From contig NZ_BMVG01000005.1 of the NCBI RefSeq assembly GCF_014650595.1, forward strand, positions 310,001 to 374,000: a stretch of DNA of 64,000 nt, written 5' to 3'. A program made the position numbers and the translations under genes. Source of the stretch: Streptomyces alanosinicus (GTDB lineage Bacteria; Actinomycetota; Actinomycetes; Streptomycetales; Streptomycetaceae). Shown here in pieces: positions 1 through 8,797 of the stretch (the first letter of the stretch is position 1; the number at the start of each line of letters is the position of its first letter). Under the pieces are notes generated by a model, which was not told where the DNA came from, made no database searches, and saw nothing but the letters and a program-made list of their open reading frames with translations.

Positions 1-134
1 CGGGGTTACCGGCAGTTGGCCGACGATCTTTCCGTGCCGGTCGCGGGCGTTCACTGTGCCCGGGAATAGGTTGTGTGGGTAGGGGTGACCGGGACGACCG
101 GGAGACCCGTGAGACGAGACGGATGGGGGCGCAC

Positions 135-1553
135 ATGTCCATGCCGAAAGGTTCGAACACGCCGGTACCGACCACGGCGCTGCGAGTCGAGCTGGGCTGG
201 CGCTCCGGACCCGGGGTGCCGGACGCGGACGCCTCCGCGCTGCTGCTCGCCGCCGGAAAGGTCCGCTCCGACGGCGACTTCGTCTTCTACAACCAGCCCG
301 CCCATGCCTCCGGCGCGGTGCGCCACGAGGGCAAGAGGACGGCCGGCGCGGGCGTGACGGACATCCTGTCCGTCGACCTCGCGCGCGTGGAGGGCGCGAT
401 CGAGCGGATCGTCCTCGCCGCCTCCGCCGACGGCGGGACCTTCGGGCAGGTCCCCGGCCTCTACGTCGAGGTGACCGACGCCGCGAGCGGCCGGCCGGTC
501 GCCCGCTTCGACAGCCCCGGCGCGACCGTGGAGACGGCCTTCGTGCTCGGCGAGTTCTACCGCCGCCAGGGCGCCTGGAAATTCCGTGCCGTCGGCCAGG
601 GCTACAGCAGCGGACTCGAAGGCCTGGCAACGGACTTCGGTATCGCCGTGGACGAACCCCAGAACCCGGCGTCGCCCACCGCGGCCCCCGCCGCGGCGCC
701 CGCCACGGCGGCCGGTGCGCCGCATCCGGTCACGCCGCCCCCGGCTCCCCACCCGGTCGCGCCGCCCCCGCCGGCACCCCCGGTCGCGCCGCCCCCGCCG
801 CCGGTGACCATGTCTCCCGCGCCCATGGCTCCTCCCGCGCCGACGGCCCCACCTGCGCCGATGAGCCCTCCCGCGCCCCTGGCCCCGCCCGCCGCCGCGC
901 CGGCCCCGGCGCCCCAGCCGGTCCGGCTGTCCAAGGTCACCCTCACGAAGGCGGCGCCGTCGGTCTCGCTGGCCAAGCAGGGCGGAACCTCGGGTGCCAT
1001 GCGCGTGAACCTCAACTGGCAGACGCGTAAACAGGCTTCCGGCTGGAGCCGGTGGGGCGGCGGGAGCGGAGGGGGAGACATCGACCTCGACCTGTGCGCC
1101 CTGTACGAACTCGCCGACGGCCGCAAAGGGGTCGTCCAGGCGCTCGGCAACGCCTTCGGGTCGCTCAACCGGCCGCCGTACATCCACCTCGACGGCGACG
1201 ACCGCACCGGTGCCGTGGAGAGCGGCGAGAACCTCACCGTCAACCTCGACCACCGGCAGGACTTCCGGCGCATCCTCGTCTTCGTCACCATCTACGAAGG
1301 CGCCAGCTCCTTCGCCGACCTGCACGCCACCGTCACCCTCCAGCCGCAGCACGGGGCGCCGATCGACTTCTCGCTCGACGAGTGCACCGTCCCCTCCACG
1401 GTGTGCGCGCTCGCCCTCATCACCAACACGGGCGGCGACCTCGTCGTACAGCGCGAGGCCCGCTATCTGGTGCCGGATCGCGGGGTGAGCCCGCAGCGGA
1501 CCATAGACCGCGCCTACGGATGGGGCATGAACTGGTCACCCGGCCGCAAATGA
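135..1553 (+). CDS. TerD-family stress protein with two TerD-like domains and a Pro-rich linker
   Basis: This 472-residue protein has a TerD-type N-terminal domain (about residues 1-185, beginning MSMPKGSN), a long Pro/Ala linker (about 190-290), and a second TerD-like domain at the C-terminus with the [11 protein letters not shown] and DGDDRTG stretches typical of Ca2+-binding TerD/TerA proteins. The family is linked to tellurite resistance and to stress and envelope functions in actinomycetes; the precise role is unknown. I chose the ATG at 135 because family members begin MSMPKGSN and the reading frame upstream of it looks like leader sequence; ATG at 123 is an alternative. It is not beside other ter genes in this window, and the following gene runs on the opposite strand. 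Confidence 0.85.
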   Translation: MSMPKGSNTPVPTTALRVELGWRSGPGVPDADASALLLAAGKVRSDGDFVFYNQPAHASGAVRHEGKRTAGAGVTDILSVDLARVEGAIERIVLAASADGGTFGQVPGLYVEVTDAASGRPVARFDSPGATVETAFVLGEFYRRQGAWKFRAVGQGYSSGLEGLATDFGIAVDEPQNPASPTAAPAAAPATAAGAPHPVTPPPAPHPVAPPPPAPPVAPPPPPVTMSPAPMAPPAPTAPPAPMSPPAPLAPPAAAPAPAPQPVRLSKVTLTKAAPSVSLAKQGGTSGAMRVNLNWQTRKQASGWSRWGGGSGGGDIDLDLCALYELADGRKGVVQALGNAFGSLNRPPYIHLDGDDRTGAVESGENLTVNLDHRQDFRRILVFVTIYEGASSFADLHATVTLQPQHGAPIDFSLDECTVPSTVCALALITNTGGDLVVQREARYLVPDRGVSPQRTIDRAYGWGMNWSPGRK

Positions 1554-1559
1554 CGGGGC

Positions 1560-2735
1560 TCAGCCCTCGTCCGGCACGGCGCCGGGACGCGCGTACGTGC
1601 GGCCCTTCCAGGCCGCCCCGCGCCCCCGGTAGTGCTGCACGGCCGAGTCGACCGTCATCAGCAGATACAGCAGCGCGGTGAACGGCAGCAGCGGAGCGAG
1701 CCAGGGCGGCTGGGCGTAGTAGCGCAGCATCGGCATGTACGTCCCGGCCATCACCGTCCACGCCGCCGCGCCGACGAGCGCGATCGCCGCACCGCCGCCC
1801 AGGGCCCCCACGGCCACCGCGGCGGGCGGCACCAGGTACACCAGCGCGAGCCCGGCGACCGTACCGAGGAGCAGCAGCGGGTTGTGCCGCAGCTGGGCAT
1901 AGGCGCTGCGCGAGACCATCCGCCACAGGTCGCGCAGCCGCGGATAGGGGCGCACGCTGTCCACCCGGTCGGCCAGTCCCAGCCAGACGTGCCCGCCCGT
2001 GCCCTTCACCGCGCGTGCGAGCGCCACGTCGTCGATGACGGCGTGTCGGATGGTGTCCGGGACGCGCGCCTTCTCCGCCGTCCCTGTGCGCAGCAGGACA
2101 CAACCGCCCGCCGCCGCGGCCGTACGCGATCCCTTCCGGCCGATCCACCGGAAGGGATACAGCTGCGCGAAGAAGTACACGAACGCCGGGACCACCATGC
2201 GCTCCCACACGCTCTCCACCCGCAGCCGCGCCATCTGCGACACGACGTCGTAGCCCCCGGTGCGGGCCGCCGCGACCAGCGCGCGCAGACTGTCCGGCGC
2301 GTGCGCGATGTCCGCGTCCGTCAGCAGCAGGTACTCGGGCTCACGCGCGCGTGCCAGGCCGATCCCGTGCCGTACCGCCCACAGCTTGCCCGTCCAGCCC
2401 GGCGGCGGCTCGCCCGGCGAGCCCACGGTCAGCGGCAGCCCCCCGTGCCGCCGGGCCAGCTCGCGGGCCAGCTCCCCGGTGCCGTCGGTGCTCCCGTCGT
2501 CGACCAGGAAGACCTCGGCCCGCCCCGGATAGTCCTGCGCCAGCAGCGACGGCAGGCTCGCGGGCAGCACGCAGGCCTCGTCCCGGGCCGGTACCACCAC
2601 ACAGACCGACGGCCAGGCGTCCGGTTCCCGGCGCGGCGGAAGCCGTACGTCCGTGCGCCAGAAGAAGCCCTGGCACAGCAGCAGCCAGCACCAGGCGGCC
2701 AGCGACACGACGGTGATCCACAGCAGGGCGCTCAC
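1560..2735 (-). CDS. Family 2 glycosyltransferase, membrane-anchored (HpnB-like)
   Basis: A 391-residue protein with one N-terminal membrane segment (LLWITVVSLAAWCWLLL), a GT-A catalytic domain (VVVPARDE near residue 45, the VDDGSTDG nucleotide-sugar motif, LLTDADIAH as the DxD site) and three C-terminal membrane segments. This architecture matches glycosyltransferases next to hopanoid or lipid genes (HpnB type). No hopanoid genes are seen nearby, so the acceptor is unknown. The GTG at 2735 gives the membrane segment at the very N-terminus. It is divergent from the racemase-like gene with 57 bases between the starts, so both promoters must lie in that short gap. Confidence 0.85.
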   Translation of the reverse strand: MSALLWITVVSLAAWCWLLLCQGFFWRTDVRLPPRREPDAWPSVCVVVPARDEACVLPASLPSLLAQDYPGRAEVFLVDDGSTDGTGELARELARRHGGLPLTVGSPGEPPPGWTGKLWAVRHGIGLARAREPEYLLLTDADIAHAPDSLRALVAAARTGGYDVVSQMARLRVESVWERMVVPAFVYFFAQLYPFRWIGRKGSRTAAAAGGCVLLRTGTAEKARVPDTIRHAVIDDVALARAVKGTGGHVWLGLADRVDSVRPYPRLRDLWRMVSRSAYAQLRHNPLLLLGTVAGLALVYLVPPAAVAVGALGGGAAIALVGAAAWTVMAGTYMPMLRYYAQPPWLAPLLPFTALLYLLMTVDSAVQHYRGRGAAWKGRTYARPGAVPDEG

Positions 2736-2792
2736 GCCCGCAGTCTGCCCCACGGGGCGGGGCCGCGAAGCCCGATCGTCTATCGTGGCCGG

Positions 2793-3581
2793 GTGAAGAT
2801 CGCGCTCATGGACTCCGGAATCGGCCTGCTCCCCGCCGCCGCGGCGATACGGCGGCTGCGGCCCGACGCGGATCTGGTGCTCTCGTGGGACCCGGACGGG
2901 ATGCCCTGGGGACCGCGTACCCCGCAGGACATCACGGAGCGGGCCGTCGCCGTCGCCGAGGCCGCCGCCGCCCACGAGCCCGATGTCCTGATCGTCGCCT
3001 GCAACACCGCGTCCGTGCACTCGCTGCCCCAGATGCGGGCCCGCTTCGAACCGACCCTGCCGATCATCGGGACCGTCCCCGCGATCAAGCCCGCCGCCGC
3101 GGGCGGCGGACACGTCGCGATCTGGGCGACCCCCGCCACCACCGGAAGCGCCTACCAGCGCGGTCTGATCGAGGACTTCGCCGCCGGAGTCGCCGTCACC
3201 GAGGTGGCGTGCCCCGGCCTCGCGGACGCGGTGCACCACGCCGACGAGGCCGCCATCGAGGCCGCGGTCGCCTCGGCCGCCGCCCGCACCCCCGAGGACG
3301 TCACCACCGTCGTCCTCGGCTGCACCAACTACGAACTGGTCGCCGGGCGCATCCGAGCGGCCGTCCAGCGGCCGGACCGCCCGCCGCTCGTCCTGCACGG
3401 CACCGCGGGGGCGGTGGCCGCCCAGGCCCTGCGCCGGATCGGCGCGGAGCAGGCCCCGGACGCCGTCGCCGACCGCAGCACCCTCACGGTGCTGCTCAGC
3501 GGTCGCGAGGCCACGCTCCCGGACACGGCGCTGACCTACGACGAAGGCCGATTCCTCCAGGCCGTCAGCCCCGTCCGCTGA
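2793..3581 (+). CDS. Glutamate/aspartate racemase family protein (MurI-like)
   Basis: 262 residues with the two-cysteine plan of cofactor-independent racemases: MDSGIG (Asp7), CNTAS (Cys70) and GCTNYE (Cys177). Glutamate racemase supplies D-glutamate for peptidoglycan. In canonical MurI the second motif is GCTHYP; here Asn replaces the His and Glu the Pro, and the first motif lacks the usual second Gly pair, so this is probably a divergent paralogue rather than the housekeeping enzyme. Start is the GTG at 2793 directly before KIALMDSG. It stands alone on this strand, divergent from the glycosyltransferase. Confidence 0.8.
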   Translation: MKIALMDSGIGLLPAAAAIRRLRPDADLVLSWDPDGMPWGPRTPQDITERAVAVAEAAAAHEPDVLIVACNTASVHSLPQMRARFEPTLPIIGTVPAIKPAAAGGGHVAIWATPATTGSAYQRGLIEDFAAGVAVTEVACPGLADAVHHADEAAIEAAVASAAARTPEDVTTVVLGCTNYELVAGRIRAAVQRPDRPPLVLHGTAGAVAAQALRRIGAEQAPDAVADRSTLTVLLSGREATLPDTALTYDEGRFLQAVSPVR

Positions 3582-3687
3582 CGGTGCGGCGCCACCGGAG
3601 CACGCTCCGGCACGGGGCGGCCCACACCGGGCGGTCACCCTCCGCCACGCCCTACCCGCGCAGCGAAACCTGAGTAACCTCATAAAC

Positions 3688-4233
3688 ATGAGGGACCACC
3701 CCCACACCGACGACGGCCCCCACCCCGAGGTCTGGACCGGGCGGGCCACGAACCGGATCCAGTGGCTGCTGGCGCTGGTCGGCGCGGCCTGCATGGCGCT
3801 CGGGATCGAGCTGGCCGTGGACTCGGCCTGGACCTCCGGTATCGCCCCGCTGGTGATGTCGGTCGTGGGCTGCATCGCCGCCGGTCTGCTGGTCCTCTTC
3901 GGCACGCTCGCCTTCGTCCACGTCGACCTCAGGCTCGACAAGGAGTCACTTGAGGTGCGCTGCGGCCACATCGGGCTGCCGCGCCGCCGTATCCCGCTCT
4001 CCCACGTGGCGGGCGCCGACTTCACCGCCCTCGTCACACCGCGTCACTGGGGCGGCTGGGGCTACCGATGGCGCCCCGAGAAGGGCACCGCCGTCGTCGT
4101 ACGCCGCGGCGAGGGCATCGTGCTGCGCCTGTGGGACGGCCACACCTTCACGATCACCGTGGACAACGCGGAGTCGGCGGTGCGGGTCATCCGGGCCCGG
4201 CTGCGCACGAACACACCGGGTACGGCGCGCTGA
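3688..4233 (+). CDS. Membrane protein with two TM segments and a PH-like cytoplasmic domain
   Basis: 181 residues. After a short polar N-terminus come two membrane segments (about 24-46 and 52-76), then a soluble beta-rich domain with a W-G-G-W-G-Y stretch and the phrase VVVRRGEGIVLRLWDGHTF. This pattern recurs in actinobacterial membrane proteins with a bacterial PH-like domain; no enzymatic motif is visible. ATG at 3688 is the only sensible start. It faces the next gene tail to tail with 48 bases between the stops, and no strong hairpin is seen there. Confidence 0.7.
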   Translation: MRDHPHTDDGPHPEVWTGRATNRIQWLLALVGAACMALGIELAVDSAWTSGIAPLVMSVVGCIAAGLLVLFGTLAFVHVDLRLDKESLEVRCGHIGLPRRRIPLSHVAGADFTALVTPRHWGGWGYRWRPEKGTAVVVRRGEGIVLRLWDGHTFTITVDNAESAVRVIRARLRTNTPGTAR

Positions 4234-4281
4234 GACCGCGCGCCGTCCGCCTGCGCGGGGCATGAGGGCATGAGCACACGC

Positions 4282-5337
4282 TCAGGGCCGGGGTTCCCCG
4301 CCGTCCGGCGCCCAGGGCCGCGCCGTCGCCCAGCCGGTCAGCAGGCCCGCGCCCACGGTCACCGTGGTGAAGCTGAGCGCGTTGCTCACGGTGGCGAGCG
4401 CGGCCAGCGCGATGAGGGCGGCGCCGGCGGTCAGGGCGACAGGGGTGGCGCGGGGACTGCGCCACAGCGCGTGCAGCACCCAGCAGAACGCGGCGAGGCA
4501 CAGGAACGCCCCGACCAGGCCCTGCTCCGCCGCCACCTGCAGCACGGCCGAGTGCGGCCTGCCGTCGGCGGACAGCGGCTGCGGCACCGAACCGTCCGGC
4601 TCGCCGAACTGTCCAGGACCGACCCCGAGCCCCGCGTTCCGGCCCGCCAGCCGCAGGGCGTCCCGCCACAGCGCCACCCGGTCCGCGGTCAGCCGGCCTT
4701 CGAGCACCTGGGTGAGGCCGCCCGGCAGCACATCCGCGGCGAGGGCCCAGGCCGTGCCCGCCACCACGGCCGTCGCCAGGGCCAGACCCAGCAGGCACAC
4801 ACCGCGGCGGGCCACTGTCCCCGCGGCGAGCGAGCACAACAGGACGGTCGCGCTCGCCAGACAGCCGACGGCCGACCCCAGCACGGCCCCGGTCAGCACG
4901 ACCGCGGCGGCCAGCACCCGCAGCACCAGCCGCAGCCGCGGTACGGGCGTCGCCCAGGCGGCACAGCACGCGGCTCCCGTGGCCAGCGCCAGCAGGGCGG
5001 TCGTCGCACCGGCGTGGCCGAGCGGGGCGGCGTACCGGGGACCGGCGGACAGACCGGGCAGGGCCACGGCCAGCGCGAGTCCGGCCGCCGCGCCGGCGCA
5101 CGGCGCGGCCACCGGCAGCAGCGCCCCGGAGACCCGGCCGACGGCATGACCGGCGGTCACGGCGAGCACCGTGAGCAGCACGCCTTCGGGCCGGCCGTCG
5201 TGGACCGCCGCGGTGATCAGCGACCAGCCCGCGCAGGCCCCCAGCAGGATCATGCCCGCCCCGTCAGAAACGTTTCGCCTGGCGCTGACCGCGTCCGGTT
5301 CCACACCGGTCGCGGACCGTGTCCCCGTCGACCCCAC
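4282..5337 (-). CDS. O-antigen ligase/polymerase-like multi-spanning membrane protein
   Basis: 351 residues, almost entirely hydrophobic, about ten membrane segments. The diagnostic stretch lies near residue 230: DRVALWRDALRLAG followed by GLGVGPGQF, the periplasmic-loop signature of the WzyC/O-antigen ligase family, then an H-S-A-V-L-Q segment, as in WaaL-type ligases. In Gram-positives these proteins act in surface polysaccharide assembly. The GTG at 5337 has a GAGGGG Shine-Dalgarno six bases upstream; ATG at 5253 with a GGGGCGGG stretch is a credible alternative that removes 28 polar residues. No polysaccharide genes are adjacent other than the glycosyltransferase two genes away. Confidence 0.75.
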   Translation of the reverse strand: MGSTGTRSATGVEPDAVSARRNVSDGAGMILLGACAGWSLITAAVHDGRPEGVLLTVLAVTAGHAVGRVSGALLPVAAPCAGAAAGLALAVALPGLSAGPRYAAPLGHAGATTALLALATGAACCAAWATPVPRLRLVLRVLAAAVVLTGAVLGSAVGCLASATVLLCSLAAGTVARRGVCLLGLALATAVVAGTAWALAADVLPGGLTQVLEGRLTADRVALWRDALRLAGRNAGLGVGPGQFGEPDGSVPQPLSADGRPHSAVLQVAAEQGLVGAFLCLAAFCWVLHALWRSPRATPVALTAGAALIALAALATVSNALSFTTVTVGAGLLTGWATARPWAPDGGEPRP

Positions 5338-5658
5338 CCGCCGCCCCTCGTCCCCGTCCCCAGGCCACGGCTACGCACGGCGCCGGAGCCGGACGCACTG
5401 CCGAGGCTGGGCTCACCGTAGCCGCTGATGACCGGTTTGGGGATGAGATGCGGCGGAACGTCGCGCCGGGAAGGGGCGGAGCACGGCTTGCGCGCGGGCG
5501 ACGGCGGGGCGGGGGCGTGTGCCGCGGATGCCGCGCCGGGCGCGCCGGGACGCGTGCCGGGCAAGGCGGCGACCAGCGACAACCGCGGTCCGCGAAGCCG
5601 GCGCCGGTCCTCGGACCGTGCTGTCCGGGGCCGAGGAAGCCGCCGTACACTCACCCGG

Positions 5659-7269
5659 GTGACCGTCACCGCAACTTCCGTGGACCAGCCGGACCAGCTC
5701 CAGCCGCACTCCGCCTCCGGCGCGCGCGGCGGGCGGCTGCTGCGCCTGGTCCCGGCCGTCGCCTCCGCGCTCTGCGGAGTGCTGCTCTACGTCAGTTTTC
5801 CGCCGCGCCCCCTGTGGTGGCTGGCGCTGCCCGCCTTCGCCGGTCTCGCCTGGGTGCTGCGCGGCCGCGGCTGGAAGGCAGCCCTCGGCCTCGGCTACCT
5901 CTTCGGGCTCGGCTTCCTGCTGCCGCTGCTGGTGTGGACCGGTGTGGAGGTCGGTCCCGGTCCCTGGCTGGCCCTCGTCGCCATCGAGGCGGTCTTCGTC
6001 GCGCTGGTCGGCGTCGGTGTCGCCGCCGTGTCCAGGCTGCCCGCCTGGCCGCTGTGGGCGGCCGCCCTCTGGATCGCGGGCGAGGCGGTACGCGCGCGTG
6101 TGCCCTTCCGGGGCTTTCCCTGGGGCAAGATCGCGTTCGGACAGGCGGACGGCGTCTTCCTGCCGCTCGCCGCGGTGGGCGGTACGCCCGTGCTCGGCTT
6201 CGCCGTCGTCCTGTGCGGATTCGGCCTGTACGAGGCCGGCCGGCTGATCGCCGAGAAGCGCAGGTCGCGCGATGTACGGCGGGCGGCGGCGGCCGCCGCG
6301 CTGCTGAGCGTGGCCGTACCGGTGGCGGGCGCGGTCGCGGCCCGGCCGCTCGTGAGCGACAAGGCCGAGGACGGCACCCGGACCGTCGCGCTCATCCAGG
6401 GCAACGTGCCCCGGTCCGGGCTGGAGTTCAGCGCCCAGCGGCGGGCCGTGCTGGACTACCACGTGCGCGAGACGCTGAAGCTCGCCGCCGACATCAAGGC
6501 CGGGAAGACCCCGAAACCCGACTACGTGCTGTGGCCGGAGAACTCCTCCGACATCGACCCCTTCACCAATCCCGACGCGGCCGCCGTCATCGAGGGCGCC
6601 GCCAAGGCGGTCGGCGTGCCCGTCTCCGTCGGCGGAGTCGTCGAGAAGGACGGCAAGCTGCTCAACGAGCAGATCCTGTGGGACCCGGCCAAGGGGCCGA
6701 CGCAGACCTACGACAAGCGGCAGATCCAGCCGTTCGGTGAGTACCTCCCGCTGCGCGGGCTCGTCGGCGCGATCAACAAGAACTGGACCGGCATGGTCCG
6801 CCAGGACTTCAGCCGGGGCGGCAAGCCGGGCGTGTTCGACATCGACGGCGCCAAGGTGGGTCTCGCCACCTGCTACGAGGCCGCCTTCGACTGGGCCGTG
6901 CGCGACACGGTCACCCACGGCGCGGAGATGATCTCCGTACCGAGCAACAACGCGACCTTCGACCGCAGCGAGATGACCTACCAGCAGCTCGCCATGTCCC
7001 GGATCCGCGCCGTCGAGCACAGCCGCACCGTCACCGTGCCGGTGACCAGCGGCGTCAGCGCGGTCATCATGCCGGACGGGAAGATCACCCAGAAGACCGG
7101 CATGTTCGTGCCCGCCTACCTGGTCCAGAAGGTGCCGCTGCGCACGTCCAGGACCCCGGCGACCGAACTGGGCATCCTCCCGGAGATCGCCTTGGTGCTG
7201 GTCGCCGCCGGCGGTGTCGGCTGGGCCATCGGCTCCGGTCTGCGCGCCCGCCGGGCCGGTGGCGCTTAG
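5659..7269 (+). CDS. lnt: Apolipoprotein N-acyltransferase
   Basis: 536 residues: N-terminal region of about six membrane segments (30-230), a nitrilase-fold domain (240-495) and a C-terminal membrane segment. The catalytic Glu-Lys-Cys triad is visible as WPENSS (Glu294), YDKRQIQPFGEY (Lys353) and ATCYEAAF (Cys405). The enzyme transfers an acyl chain to the N-terminal cysteine of lipoproteins at the outer face of the membrane; streptomycetes are known to carry lnt homologues. GTG at 5659 follows a short leader that fits the family. The gene is flanked by non-related genes and appears monocistronic. Confidence 0.93.
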   Translation: MTVTATSVDQPDQLQPHSASGARGGRLLRLVPAVASALCGVLLYVSFPPRPLWWLALPAFAGLAWVLRGRGWKAALGLGYLFGLGFLLPLLVWTGVEVGPGPWLALVAIEAVFVALVGVGVAAVSRLPAWPLWAAALWIAGEAVRARVPFRGFPWGKIAFGQADGVFLPLAAVGGTPVLGFAVVLCGFGLYEAGRLIAEKRRSRDVRRAAAAAALLSVAVPVAGAVAARPLVSDKAEDGTRTVALIQGNVPRSGLEFSAQRRAVLDYHVRETLKLAADIKAGKTPKPDYVLWPENSSDIDPFTNPDAAAVIEGAAKAVGVPVSVGGVVEKDGKLLNEQILWDPAKGPTQTYDKRQIQPFGEYLPLRGLVGAINKNWTGMVRQDFSRGGKPGVFDIDGAKVGLATCYEAAFDWAVRDTVTHGAEMISVPSNNATFDRSEMTYQQLAMSRIRAVEHSRTVTVPVTSGVSAVIMPDGKITQKTGMFVPAYLVQKVPLRTSRTPATELGILPEIALVLVAAGGVGWAIGSGLRARRAGGA

Positions 7270-7358
7270 CCATACGACCGGCGTACGCCCTCTGAACCCG
7301 TCTGTACGCCCTTCGAACGGCCCGGAGAGCGCGGGCGCGGCCGGTTAGGGTCGTGCCC

Positions 7359-7838
7359 ATGGCTACTCCTGACTTCATCCGCACGCTCCGGGACTCCGCC
7401 GGTCAGCAGCTGCTCTGGCTCCCCGGGGTCACCGCGATCGTCTTCGACGACGAGGGCCGGGTGCTCCTGGGCCGACGGTCCGACACCCGCACGTGGTCGG
7501 TGATCGGGGGGATCCCGGACCCGGGTGAGCAGCCCGCGGCCTGTGCCGTGCGCGAGGTCTTCGAGGAGACGGCCGTGCACTGCGTCGCCGAGCGGGTCGT
7601 CCTCGTCCAGGCGGTGGATCCGATCACCTACCCCAACGGTGACTGCTGCCAGTTCATGGACATCACCATCCGCTGCCGGGCCGTGGGCGGCGAGGCCCGG
7701 GTCAACGACGACGAGTCGCTGGAGGTGGGCTGGTTCGCGGTGGACGCGCTGCCCGAGCTCCATGAGTTCAGCCGCTTCCGGATCAAGCAGTCCATGTGCG
7801 ACGCACCTACATGGTTCGACCCTATGACCAGCGACTGA
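7359..7838 (+). CDS. Nudix hydrolase
   Basis: 159 residues carrying a complete Nudix box: Gly51, five residues, Glu57, seven residues, then REVFEETA (residues 65-72), which binds the metal ions for pyrophosphate hydrolysis of nucleoside-diphosphate-linked substrates. The final position has Ala where most members have Gly. The substrate cannot be told from sequence. ATG at 7359 gives the usual short N-terminal strand before the box; a GTG six bases upstream is possible. Neighbours give no functional clue. Confidence 0.9.
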   Translation: MATPDFIRTLRDSAGQQLLWLPGVTAIVFDDEGRVLLGRRSDTRTWSVIGGIPDPGEQPAACAVREVFEETAVHCVAERVVLVQAVDPITYPNGDCCQFMDITIRCRAVGGEARVNDDESLEVGWFAVDALPELHEFSRFRIKQSMCDAPTWFDPMTSD

Positions 7839-7892
7839 AGTATGGGTAGTGACCATATGTGGTGACGGGTGGGTTCCGCTTAGGGTCGGCAC

Positions 7893-8708
7893 ATGAGCGC
7901 GTCCAACCCGCCGCCCGGCCGGCGCCCGCACCCCCTCGCCCTCGACCTCGGCGGCCGCACCGCCCTGGTCACCGGTGCCGTCGGCGGTATCGGCCGCGCC
8001 TGCGCGCTGCGCCTGGCGGCCGCCGGCGCGCGGGTGCGGGCCGTCGACCGGGACGCGGCCGGTCTGGCCGAGCTGGCCCAGCAGGCGGAGCAGGCCGGCG
8101 ACCTCCCGGGAGCCGTCCTCCCGCAGGTCGTCGACCTCACCGACCTCGACGCCGCCGAACGCGCGGCCGCCGGCATCGATGTCCTGGTCAACAACGCGGG
8201 CCTGCAACTGGTGCGCCCCATCGAGGAGTTCCCGCCCGAGGTCTTCCACACCGTGCTGACCGTGATGCTGGAGGCGCCGTTCCGCCTCATCCGCGGCGCA
8301 CTGCCGCACATGTACGCGCAGGGCTGGGGCCGGATCGTCAATGTGTCCTCGGTCCATGGTCTGCGCGCCTCGGCTTTCAAGTCCGCGTATGTGGCCGCCA
8401 AACACGGTCTCGAAGGACTGTCGAAGACGGCCGCGCTGGAAGGCGCCGCCCATGGGGTGACCTCGAACTGTGTGAACCCGGCCTATGTGCGCACACCACT
8501 GGTGGAGAGGCAGATCACCGACCAGGCGCAGGCGCACGGCATCCCCGAGGAACGCGTGCTGTCCGAGGTCCTGCTGAAGGACAGCGCGGTCCGGCGGCTC
8601 ATCGAACCCGAGGAGGTCGCCGAGGCCGTGGCCTATCTGTGCAGCCCGCAGGCGTCCTTCGTCACCGGCACCTCGCTGGTGCTCGACGGCGGATGGACGG
8701 CCCACTGA
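7893..8708 (+). CDS. 3-hydroxybutyrate dehydrogenase (SDR family)
   Basis: 271-residue short-chain dehydrogenase with the dinucleotide motif VTGAVGGIG, the NNAG motif, catalytic Ser in SSVHGL and the YVAAK active site. The GWGRIVN, SVHGLRAS, KSAYVAAKHGLEGL and DGGWTAH stretches follow the D-3-hydroxybutyrate dehydrogenase subfamily closely, which interconverts 3-hydroxybutyrate and acetoacetate with NAD. ATG at 7893 precedes a polar leader of 20 residues. The regulator gene begins 89 bases downstream on the same strand, so the two probably form a unit in which the regulator senses a related metabolite (inference). Confidence 0.88.
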   Translation: MSASNPPPGRRPHPLALDLGGRTALVTGAVGGIGRACALRLAAAGARVRAVDRDAAGLAELAQQAEQAGDLPGAVLPQVVDLTDLDAAERAAAGIDVLVNNAGLQLVRPIEEFPPEVFHTVLTVMLEAPFRLIRGALPHMYAQGWGRIVNVSSVHGLRASAFKSAYVAAKHGLEGLSKTAALEGAAHGVTSNCVNPAYVRTPLVERQITDQAQAHGIPEERVLSEVLLKDSAVRRLIEPEEVAEAVAYLCSPQASFVTGTSLVLDGGWTAH

Positions 8709-8797
8709 AGCACCCGCCCACAAGCACCTGACGGAGTCCGGTCCGGGAGTTTTCCACAGGCCTGCCGGGCCCGCGGCCGATGCGGAATCCTGTGACC

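Noticed and set aside
1..134. Start of a gene at the left edge
   Set aside because: No frame with codon bias typical of this genome and no recognised motif; it is probably the upstream region of the TerD-type gene.
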